The position numbers and the translations under genes are program-made. The notes under the pieces were generated by a model. The model ran no database searches and was not told where the DNA came from. It was given only the letters and a program-made list of their open reading frames with translations. Positions 10,214 through 20,464 of a DNA stretch of 64,000 nucleotides are shown in pieces. Numbering within the stretch: the stretch's first letter is position 1; each line of letters begins with the position of its first letter. This stretch comes from Cynocephalus volans (taxonomy: Eukaryota; Chordata; Mammalia; Dermoptera; Cynocephalidae), in assembly GCF_027409185.1 (NCBI RefSeq), contig NC_084468.1, positions 103,974,001-104,038,000 on the forward strand, written 5' to 3'.

Positions 10214-11600
10214 ATTGTCATTATGGTGTTTTGTGGTGGTAAGATTTAGTTTTTTTCTCTTGCTCATTTGCATTTTTGTTCTACTACTGGGTTTTGTTCT
10301 TATGTATTCATGTAGTGATTGTCATTTTTCAGATACCAGATGCAGGACTTCCTTGAGGATTTCTTGTAGGGGTGGTTGTGTGGTGGTAAACTCCCACAGT
10401 TTTTGTCTGTCTGGAAAATACATTATTTTTCCCTCATTTGTTAAGAATAGCCTTGCTGGGTAGAGTATTCTTGGCTGGCCATTTTTTTTTCTTTTAGCAT
10501 TTTGAATATATCATCCCAGTTTCTTCTGGCCTGTAGAATTTCTGTTGAGAAGTCTGCTGTTAGTCTCATTGGGTCTCCCTTATAGGTGACTTGACACTTT
10601 TCTCTTGCTTCTTTTAAGATTCTCTCTTTGTCTTTGAGCTTTGCCAGTTTGACTTTAATGTGTCTTGGAGAGGATCTTCAGGACTGAATTTGTTTGGGGA
10701 TCTTTGAGCCCACTGGATCTGAAGGTGCATGTCTCTCCTTATATCTGGGAAGTTTTCCTTTATTATTTCATTGAATAGGTTTTCCAGGCCTTTTCCTTTC
10801 TCCTCTCCTTCTGGAACACTCATAATTTGAATGTTTGTGCATTTAAAGTTGTCTGCTAGCTTTCTTAGATTTTCTTCATTTTTTAAAATTCTTTTTTTCT
10901 TTTTTCTTTTTTTTGTCTGCCTGGGTTGTTTTGAAAAGACTGCCTTCAAGATCAGAAATTCTTTCTTCTGCTTGTTCTAGCCTGGTGCTTATGCTCTTGG
11001 TTGTGTTTTTTATTATGTTGCGTGAATCTTTCAGTTCCATGAGTTCTGCTACATTTTTGTTTAAGATATTAATCTCTTTGTAAATTTCCTCCTTCGTATC
11101 CTGGATATTTTTTCTCATTCGCTGTGTTGTCTGACTGGGTCTTCTCATATCTCAGTGAGTTTCCTTAAGATTGTTGCTTGCAATTCCTTTTCAGTCATTT
11201 CAAGGGTTTCCTGCTTTACAGTGTCTGGTATTTGAGAATTACTGTGTTGTTTTAGTGGTATCATATTTTCTTGGGTTTTTGTATTTCTAGTATCTCTACA
11301 TTAATGTCTGGTCATCTGGGAGAGCAGTTGCTTCTTCTATTACTCTGGAGTGGGCTTTGAGAAGGGAGACATCCTCTTCTTTTTCTGGTCTCTGCTGGTG
11401 ATTCTCCTTGTGTTAGTGTAGTCGAGGGTCTGGTGGGCTGACTACATGGTGGCTGTGGCTACTGCTGTGGCATCAAGCCATTTTTGCAGCAACTATGGCT
11501 GTGGCAGTGGCTGTGGTGGGCTACCTGTGTGTAAGTGGTGTTTTTGGCATGCTTTCTTGCCTGCTTCTGAGTGGAGGGGGCTTCCCTTGACTCCTGCCTA
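10214..11600 (-). mobile_element. L1 5' UTR plus ORF1, reverse orientation, decayed
   Basis: On the minus strand, 11148-10876 encodes an L1 ORF1p coiled coil (LEQAEERISDLEG). 10949-10614 encodes the RNA-recognition part (PEGEEKGKGLENLFNEI, RRDMHLQIQWAQRSPNKF). The lower part, 10600-10340, holds the C-terminal domain remains (MRLTADFSTEILQARRNW, ARILYPARL). The pieces are in different frames, so the ORF is broken. Positions 11150-11600 look like the 5' UTR of an old L1M-type element. Confidence 0.85.
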
Positions 11601-12339
11601 GGACCCCAGGCAATTCTGTCTTGCCTGCCTCTGGATGCACTTTCTAAGCTTGCTAAATCTTGGCTTACTATTGTAAATTGGGGACATTACATTGTGATAG
11701 TGAATTGAATGAAAAAAAGTGTTATGGAACAAAGTAAAAAGTAGACTAGGGTCAGGAGGATTGCAAATGCCAAGTTGGCAGTGGGTAGTATTACATGGGG
11801 TAGTTAGGGAAGGCTCTTGGAACCATGTGGGAGTGCCACTCAGATCTCCCTTTAAAATAACCTGCTCCAAAAAAATGCAATTGGCTGACTCAGATCTTTC
11901 TGCAAGATAACCTGCTCCAAGGAATGTAAGTGGCTGACAACCTTCAGCTGCTACCTCTTTGGATCTACTACAGCATTCATCCCAAAGCCACACTCTCTCA
12001 TCAGCTCCCAGTCAATGACTGAGCATGGTGGGGGCACTGAAGTCAGAGCATTTTTGGCCAGATGGAATATCTCTAGTAGGAAAGTTTTGCTCTAGGGCTC
12101 CCATTGCCCCGGCCAAGAGTTTCTCAGAGCTGCATTGCTATCTGAGGCTCATCCCACATAATCTTCCTTCCTTCCCTCTCTGTTTTCACAGGTATTGGAT
12201 TTGCATTGCACTTGAAGACTTCCTCTCCTACTTCTGTTCCCTCTCTCATCTATTCTTCACAGGTCTTTCCACCAATAAACCTCTTATATGTCTACTTCCA
12301 TGTTGGTATCTGCTTTTCATGGGACCAGAGGTGACTCAG
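11601..12339. mobile_element. Possible LTR-like interspersed repeat, family unknown
   Basis: The right end has CCACCAATAAACCTCTTATA and then TGGTATCTGCTTTTCATGGG, which resembles the polyadenylation/U5 end of mammalian LTRs. L2 remnants lie at its right side. An imperfect 50-bp tandem duplication is inside it (11838-11940). The family and left boundary are uncertain. Confidence 0.3.
11838..11940. repeat. Two-copy 50-bp imperfect tandem repeat
   Basis: ACTCAGATCT at 11838 and 11888, AATAACCTGCTCCAA versus GATAACCTGCTCCAA, and GGCTGAC at both ends show two adjacent copies with a 50-bp period. Confidence 0.7.
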
Positions 12340-12690
12340 CCTCATAGAGAAGGTGAGATTTGAACAAAGCTTTGAAAGAAGTAAAGGAGTTAGCCATGCA
12401 GATCATCTGGGGAAGAGCATTCAGGCAGAGGGGAGAGTCCCAAAGCATTCCAGTGTCAGGAAGTAGGGTTCATGGCATGTTCCAGAAACAGAAGGATGGC
12501 AGTGAGGCTGGAGCAGAAGGAATGAGGAGAAAGTTGTAGGAGAGGAGGGCCAAGAGGGAAAGGGGGGTGGGGACAGATCATGTAGGATCCTTAGGTCATT
12601 TTCAAGTTGGTTTTCACTCTGAGCGAAACAGGAGTCGTTTCAGGTTTTGAACTGAGAAGTGGCATGATTTGACTCATTTTTCAATATTTT
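12340..12690 (-). mobile_element. L2 remnant, reverse orientation
   Basis: GGTGAGATTTGAACAAAGC, GGGGAAGAGCATTCAGGCAG, ACAGATCATGTAGGATCCTT and AGTGGCATGATTTGAC match the reversed L2 3'/ORF2 order. Confidence 0.7.
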
Positions 12691-14660
12691 TTTTTTACTT
12701 ATATAGGAGACAGCATGTCTTCATAAAGAATTTGATGTTTAGAAAACATTTGTTTTATAAAGTCTCACTGGGATTTTAGGCTTCAGAAATGTATCCTCCA
12801 ATCAATCATTTGGTTTCACACAGGTTTTCTTGGTCACAGCCAAGATTTGAGGAGCAGTAGTAAATGTTTAATAACCTTCTATAAAAGCAGATGGAAAATT
12901 GATTTGTGACTGCTGCAAGGCCATAGTTCTGTGTTCATGGCTCACCACTTACTCCTGCCACATTCCTGGGGACTTGAAAGACTCTTCAGCTGATGAAGTG
13001 AATAAGAAGTGATGAGTGTTTTCATTGCACTGGTTTTCTTGATTGCTCTAAGAAGGCAGAAGACCAGACACTTAAGAGAATGTGAATAAAATCCAATTTT
13101 TATGTAAGAAAATGCTTATAAAGAAGATACCCTGTCCTTCATAACATTGAAGGCTTTTTATGTAATATTCTATCGCAAATGTTTCCCTTTTTGCTATTAG
13201 GCTTGAATTGAGAAATAAAAATTACTTGGTAAGAAATAGAAATGGTGCTAACAACCTAATTGAAGTAGATCATTGACTATATGATCATTGATAGGAATAA
13301 ATGATGTTCCTTTGATTCTTTCCTCACACCCACTTAATAATTACCTGGAAAAATAATGCAATACTGCCTTGTTGTTGTAAATAAAAAATATCAGAAATGT
13401 AGATTTTGGAATATTATATGTGTGGCAAAGACTACTAATTTTTCCAGACTATGCATTCTTCTGAGTTTTAGCTGGCATGCAGCTACCTTGCCAGGGGCTG
13501 CAGCCCCAGCCTCCCCCACAGCTGGCTGGTAGCTTTGTGGCTCATGGAACAGAGTGAATATGATGTATGCAACTTGTTTGTCTTGTTTTTAAAAGTCTCA
13601 TCCTGCATCTTTCATTTTCCTGCAAGCTGGAATGTAGATGTGGTAGTGATGAAGCCAAATTAACCATCCAGATGAGGACAATCCTCTAGGACTGATGGCA
13701 AGAAATAAGATTTTTTAAAATCCCAGTCCCTCGTTGTCTCCACAAACAAAACCACTTACCCATCTTGAACCTCATGTCTACCTCTGATCTGATACATGAG
13801 GGAAAAATAGACTCTATGTAGCTTGAGCCACTGATTTTGGGTGGGAGAGAGATCTCTGACAGTAAATTAGCATACTTTAAAAATTAGTATATGTTTTAAA
13901 TTAAGCAATAAATTACTACTTATAAATTGTAACAGAATGAATCTATCATAAGAAACAAACAAAAACAGATCATAGTCTACCAGAGTACAAAGGGGACTAT
14001 GGATAAGACTGAATCAACCACAAAGGGGAGAACATGTAGACAGTTTGGTGATTCTATTGTTTTAATGGGGCCCTGTAGTAAAAACAAGCTCTGATGGGTG
14101 GAGTTTTCTTCTGAAGGGAGCTGATGTTTCCAGTGTTGATCTAAATGGATAGTGTTTCATTGGCCAAGAACAAAGGTGACTTTTCAGAGAAAGGAGAGGT
14201 TTCCCTTTCCTCTTCCATCTTAGATCTAAAAATTGAGTCTAGACTCAGAGATACAGAGAAATCTGCAACTATGCCAGTTGAGGATGTAAGTCTGGAGAGC
14301 TAATCGTGGACACACAAAGACAGGTCTCAAGCCAGTGCTGCCATTCATGGCAACAGTGAGAATGGAAACCCATTTCTGGGGCAACCCTGTGTAGTAGTGC
14401 CTTTCAGCCTCACAGGGGCAGTTCCAAGTTTCATCTCTACTAAAAAGAGTCAAGAATTTCTCTTTAGACCCATGGGGACAGGATTCTCTCCCATTATAGG
14501 CCTGAGAAGCGGAGGAGGCCTGGCCAGAGTAGAAGAATCTGAGGATTTCATTCATAAGCACACATAATTCAGCACCCTGGGGAGCCTTCAAAAATCACTG
14601 CATCACCCTGAAGTGGGGACTAAATTCAGTGAACTGGTAAGGGCTTGTCCCATTGCATGT
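12691..14660. other. Intergenic sequence, largely unassigned
   Basis: No gene found. About 13,440-13,830 has the flavour of an old LTR-type repeat (GGAATGTAGATGTGGTAGTG), but I cannot place it in a family. The minus-strand frame at 14226-14591 has no recognisable domain and is not called. Confidence 0.4.
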
Positions 14661-14775
14661 ATTATATAGTACATATATTTCATATATATAATATATATTT
14701 TACATATGCTATATATTTTTATATGTATAACATATATGCTATATGTTATATAGTATATATATTTATATTTCAGAA
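14660..14775. repeat. AT-rich simple repeat
   Basis: Imperfect TATA/ATAC-type low-complexity DNA ahead of an L1 fragment. Confidence 0.8.
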
Positions 14776-14869
14776 ACAGATGATATTTTATTTCCTCCTG
14801 AAAAAATACTTTTTTTTAGATTTAGGTTTTCAATCTTGTTTATAGGTTGAGAATTTTCTCATTTGGTGC

Positions 14870-15720
14870 AATGGAAGGTTCAATATTTGTTCTGATAACT
14901 ACTATAAAGAAAAGCTACAAAAATCAAATCAATATTATTGCCATCAAGATAGACAAAAATATTAGGGAAACAGATTAGCATTACAGATACTAATATATTT
15001 TCAATTGATTTTTGACAAAGGTGTAAACAGACTTTTCACCAGATGGTGCTGAGACAATTGGATATCCACAAGCAAAAAAATGAACATCAATTTCTACCTT
15101 GCACCATATAAAAAAATTAATTCAAAATGAAATATAGACCTAAATGATAAACCTAAAACGTTAAACTCAAGATCACAAAGATTTTCTCCTGTTTTCCTCT
15201 GGACACTTTAAAGTTCCAAGAGGAACAAAAACCTATGTCCATACAAAAGTTCATACACAAATGTACATAAGAGCTTCATTTGTCATAGCCAAAAACTGAA
15301 ATTAACCCGAATGTCTATGAACAGGTGAATAGATAAATTGTATCCACACAATGGAATATGCAACAATGAAAAGAAATGAACTATTGGTACATGCAACAAA
15401 TGGACGAATCTCAAAAAATAATTATGTTCAATAAAAGCCACACACAAAAAAGAATACATTGTATGATTCCATTTACATAAGTTTCAAGGAAATGCGAACT
15501 GATCTATAGTGACAGAAAGTAGATCAATAGTTGCATGGAAATGAGAGAGCAGAGAAATGTTGGAGGGAGAGGTTACAAAGGGGAAAGGGAATTCATCATC
15601 TTAATTGTGGCGGTGGTTTTACAGGTATATATATAAATATGTCAAAATGGATCAAATTCTGTATGTCAACTATGTACCGTTTATTGTGTTTCGATATACC
15701 TTAATAAAGCTGTTAACATT
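14870..15720 (+). mobile_element. L1M-type ORF2 3' part and 3' UTR
   Basis: AATTGATTTTTGACAAAGG, ACAATTGGATATCCACA and ATCAATTTCTACCTTGCACC are the C-terminal ORF2 region. CACACAATGGAATATGCAAC, GTATGATTCCATTTACATAA and CTTAATAAAGCTGTT are the 3' end. There is an internal deletion near 15,185-15,200. Confidence 0.85.
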
Positions 15721-16763
15721 TTTTCATTGAACTTATTATTTTTTTCTAGAGTCATGATAGTTTGCAATATATATTAAGATTTTCCAGCCCAGAATATAAT
15801 CTGTTGTTTGCTTTGCCTTTGGGCCCTTCAGTAAATTAGTATAGGGTGTTTTTTTGTTTTTGTTTTTAACATATAGGTCCTATATATTTTCTTTTAACTT
15901 AAATCTTGACTATTATCTGTTTTACATGAGTTTGCTTTTTCTTTCCATTTCTGTCTCTATTGTGTATTACCAGTGTGGACTGAAATCAAGGATGTGAAGG
16001 CAGAAATGATCTTATAAAAATTTACTGAATGCCAAGCTTGAGAATTGACCTGGGAAACACAAGTCAACAGATTCGGAAAGTGCTCTCAAATCTGCTACAA
16101 GCGAAGGCATTTTATAACAGAGTTTCAAAAGGGAGTTTCAAAAGGGAGGAGAAAGTTCCAAGCACAGTTGTCCTTTTCTCACGGAACACAAGAATCACAA
16201 TACTGATTATACCACAAGAACCAAAAGCGTCTACGTGTAGCCTGAAGTAGAAGCTTTATGCTTCAGCTATTCTTAACAATATCTAAATGGTTTATTCAAA
16301 ACCAGCAGGTTGTACATTAACTAATGTCAGCAGTTCTAACCTCATATATTGTTTATCTTAAGAACAAGATGTCAACATTGAGTTCATGAAACTTATCCCA
16401 AGGCAGCAAGTTTGGGAAAACCTGCTTCATTTTTAATATTTCCTTCATCACTAGTAAAGAAAAAGCTATTGATTTTTAAATATATATACTTATATGAGTA
16501 ACTGATCAAGTTACCAAATTCTCTTTTTTACTATGTTACTTTAAAATTGTAATTTTGGGGTTTTCTAGGTACACAGCCATATCACCAGCACTGCATTTTT
16601 CTATTCCAGTGCTTTTACAAATTATTTTATTTAAATACTCCACTCACTGGAACCTCCAAAATAATGATAATTAATAAACTTGATGGTGGACATTTCTGTC
16701 TGTTTGTGCTCTTAAAGGAAATGACTTTGGCATATGTGTTTAGAATGATATTTTAGATAAAGA
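15721..16763. other. Intergenic sequence, nothing recognised
   Basis: AT-rich, with no supported gene or repeat. Confidence 0.5.
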
Positions 16764-17055
16764 TGGTATGCTGGTAAATTTTGTGTCAACTTGACGGGAC
16801 CGTGATATCTGTTTAAACATTATTTCTGGATGTGTCTGTGTAGGTATTTCTGGAAGAGACTGGCATTTAAACTGGTGGACTGAGAGTAAAGCAGGTGATC
16901 CTCCCCAATGTGGATTGGCATAATCCAATCTGTTGAGGGCCTGAATAGAACAAAAAGGCAGAGGAAAGGTGAATTCACTCTCTGCCTGACTGCTTGAGCT
17001 AGAACATTGATCTTTTGTCCTCAGCACTCTTGGTCCTCTGGAGAATCCTAACACA
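16764..17055 (+). mobile_element. MLT2-type ERVL LTR
   Basis: TTTTGTGTCAACTTGACGGG, AAACTGGTGGACTGAGAGTA and AAAGCAGGTGATCCTCCCCA, GGCATAATCCAATCTGTTGA and GGAGAATCCTAACACA follow the MLT2 order. It is shorter than a full LTR. No clear 5-bp target duplication was found. Confidence 0.7.
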
Positions 17056-17329
17056 GGTGATTAGCATGGCAAATATAGAGCACCTGTTCTGCTCACTTTC
17101 TTTAGGAGAGTAGAAAGCTAAAACTACATTATCCGGAATTTGTTGCACTGGGTTTTTATTTTACTCTTTGATGTTTTTCTGTATTTTACAAATTTTCTAC
17201 AATGAACACATAATTAACTTGTCCAAGTGCACATTGCTGGTAAATGGCCAAGCCAAGTATACTCAACTAGGTGAAATCCTAGATGCCTAAACTATCACAC
17301 TGTTCCAATGAGAGTGTTTGCTGGATGTA

Positions 17330-17399
17330 TTACCATGTTGTAATTGCATTAGATTTCTAAATTTTATTTGCATTATCTATTTTACCCAGAAGCTTTAGT
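17330..17399 (+). repeat. 70-bp direct repeat, copy 1
   Basis: Aligns without gaps to 18388-18457 with about five mismatches in 70. The shared core is TTGTAATTGCATTAGATTTC and continues to AAGCTTTAGT. I do not recognise the family. Confidence 0.9.
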
Positions 17400-17565
17400 G
17401 AAGAGGGCAGCTGGCATACATGCTTGTACTTGTCTTTTGATGATCTTAATACTGTATATTCTTTGGCTTTGCAGCTTTCAGCCCTGTTCACTTGTAACAA
17501 ATACTACATGTTGCTATTAACATGGTCATTTTTGTTCCTACTTTGCGTTGGGAAAAATAGGAAAA

Positions 17566-17815
17566 TGTCAGGGCCACTCAGATGTTCAGAATCTTGCCGA
17601 GCATTTGCTGTAAATATCCTCAGGTGTTCCTTGTTACTGCTTAATGTAAGCTGTGTATGGGCACCCAGGTGTCCAGGGTTGTGGACTTAAGTATAAAAGA
17701 CTAACAGCTCTGCTCTGCAGCGCTTCTCAGAACTCTCAGAAAAGCGACTAGGACAGTTGCTCCTAGGTCTGAATAAAACCCATTCATTTTCTATACCCAC
17801 GGCTCCCAGAACCCT
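17566..17815 (+). mobile_element. Probable solo LTR of an endogenous retrovirus-like element
   Basis: A TG start at 17566, a TATA-like AGTATAAAAGAC at 17690 and GAATAAAACCCATTC at 17771 have the spacing of a U3-R-U5 structure. No target duplication was identified, and the right end is blurred by a T run. Confidence 0.4.
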
Positions 17816-18074
17816 TTTTTTTTTGTTTTTCCTGTTATCTAGCTGACAGACCTGCGTGTGGAGGGTTTGTAACCCAATCTGTGCAAAACTCGAGGGGTCT
17901 GTAAGCCCTAGCTTTACCCTTTGTTACAAAGAAAGCTACTTATTTGTTGAAGAGGGGTAATTTCAATATTTAAGATGCCAATTTTGCCCTCCCTACTCTT
18001 ACACTTGAGGTATGCCTCTACCAGGTATTAATGTCCTACATGAGGTTGGTTCTCTGCTTAACATCACCTACATT

Positions 18075-18250
18075 TCATGGAATAACCAAATATCACAGTT
18101 GGAAGGAGCCTTAACTAGCCCAACACTTTTGTTCCCCAGATAGGCAAGCTAAAGTTCAGAAAGTCAAGCTCACAGTCACATAGGTTTTGGAAGAGCTTAG
18201 ACTAGAAAGTAAATCTTGTGATTTACACTCCAGTGCCTTTTCCATGATTC
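18075..18250 (-). mobile_element. MIR/MIR3-type remnant
   Basis: CACAGTTGGAAGGAGCCTTA, CCCAGATAGGCAAGCTAAAG, CTCACAGTCACATAGG and ACACTCCAGTGCCTTTTCCA follow the reversed MIR3 order. Confidence 0.65.
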
Positions 18251-18387
18251 CAAATTCTCTCCATATTTTCTATACTTTTCTTTCATTAAAAAGCCTCCTT
18301 TAAGAGTTAACTTTAAATTGTAACTGCATTTCAGGAAGATACTTTGAAGACAACTTTAAAAACAGAATAAGCTAAAATATATGTACG

Positions 18388-18457
18388 TTACCGGGTTGTA
18401 ATTGCATTAGATTTCTAAATTTTATTTGCATTATCTGTTTTACGCGGAAGCTTTAGT
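18388..18457 (+). repeat. 70-bp direct repeat, copy 2
   Basis: Copy of 17330-17399, 1,058 bp downstream in the same orientation. The sequence right after it (GTACATGTGTACATATGCAT) is unlike the sequence after copy 1. Confidence 0.9.
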
Positions 18458-18484
18458 ACATGTGTACATATGCATGCAGACACA

Positions 18485-18690
18485 TGCTCTCACCCCCACC
18501 CCCACCCCACTCTACCCTCCACCCCCCACAGAGACCAGACAGGGGAGGAGAGGGAAGGGGAGGGGAGGGAAGGTCTTCCATTTATCGCTTACTTTAACCC
18601 AACATAGAATGGAAAAGAGAGGCGGGAGAGGAGAGGACAGGGGAAGGGAGGAGAAGAGGGGCTTCCATTTATGGTTTACTTAAACTCAAT
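18485..18690 (+). repeat. C-rich then G/A-rich tract with two-copy tandem duplication
   Basis: A C-rich run precedes two G/A-rich blocks. Each block is followed by a near-identical phrase, CTTCCATTTATCGCTTACTT at about 18574 and CTTCCATTTATGGTTTACTT at about 18661, a period of about 88 bp. The G-runs could form quadruplexes. Confidence 0.7.
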
Positions 18691-19954
18691 GCTGTACAGT
18701 CCTTGATTGCCTTGGAATTTGGCTCTCATCTTCTGCCTTTCTAGGCTCTATGCCTTCTTTTTGTGGCTTGGATTCACTGTTTCCAAGTAAGCCAAGGGAA
18801 GGTGCAAATCTGTAGCATGATGCTTTAACTGTAAAAGTCAGTTCTTCTGCTACCACACTTTGACTTTAAGATCTCATCTTTACATAAAGCAGGCACGAAG
18901 TGTCTGAGTGGGGAGTAGATGTTGGGAGACCAACCTGTTCTCCTCAGGTAGGATCATTTTTCCATTTACACTTTTACAGAGGCAAGACAGCCTCCTTCCT
19001 GAGAGCTAGCCTTCCTTTTTAAATTTAGGTTGAAAGCTAGCCTTCCTATTTAAATGTAGTACTAATATTTTCAGCTGTATTGTTCCCACCATAGTTTTAA
19101 ACCATTTTTAACCCCACTAAAGTGACCATATAGCTTACAATGGAAAAGAATATTTTAAACAGAAAAACAAATGGTTTATCAGAGATTTCACCACTTTTTT
19201 ATAAAACTTTTTCTTCAGTAAGTCTTTTTTCAATTGTAATAATGTATTTAATGCAATGTCTAAAGTATTATTTTAATATGTGATCAATATAAAAATATTA
19301 ATCAAGTATATTTTTTAGTACTAAATCTTGGAAATTTACTCTGTATTTTAAGCTTTCCGCACATATCAGTTTAGACCAGCCACATGCAAGGGGCATAGTA
19401 GCCACACATGGACAGTGACTGCCACATTCCAAGTGCAGCTCTGAGGACTCTGATTCCCCTGACATAAGGGAGGTGAAGGGCCTGAGCCCTCCTTTTCTGC
19501 CAGAAGTGAGTGAACACCCTCTCCCCACCAACACCTCCCCTAAGGCCCAAGAGTGAGAGAGATGGTCCTCTGAGAGAGAGAGGATGGCTGCAAGCAGAAG
19601 GTGTCCAAAAGTAGGCCACTGCTTGCTGCTTGCTGCCCATCCGACTTCCAAAGATTTACAAACAAAGCATGAATAGGGCCCCAGGAGGAGGAATCCCCAC
19701 CTCTTCAGATCTGTCCTCAGCCTTGACCTTCAGAACTTAGAAGTGGAGAAAAAAGATAAAAGGCAAACTTCTTATTTTGCAATTTGGCCTTTGCCCTAAT
19801 GGTCAGGCTGTGGCTGTCTGTTTTCCATGGTGGTGTGGGACACTGTGTGAGCTTAAGCACCATTTACATACATACATATCTACATGCATTTCTGTATAAC
19901 TCAACATTATCTAACAAGACATTCAATTTTAAATGAGAGGAAAATGGAATCAGC
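18691..19954. other. Intergenic sequence, nothing recognised
   Basis: No gene or clear repeat. Overlapping minus-strand frames at about 19,298-19,651 lack any recognisable domain. Confidence 0.5.
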
Positions 19955-20035
19955 CTCTATAGGGTGCGTACTGTTTGCCAAGTAACTCATAATCATCACG
20001 TCGTTGAATCCTGGCATTAGTTCTGCACTAGGTGT
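19955..20035 (+). mobile_element. MIR/L2-type fragment
   Basis: GTACTGTTTGCCAAGTAACT..AATCCTGGCATTAG resembles the 'tgtgccaggcac..cttaatcctcac' region. Short and diverged. Confidence 0.35.
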
Positions 20036-20462
<427 letters not shown>

Positions 20463-20464
20463 TC

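Noticed and set aside
10614-11148. Two overlapping minus-strand frames that look like a coiled-coil protein
   Set aside because: They are the broken ORF1 of an old L1, already listed as a mobile element; not a host gene.
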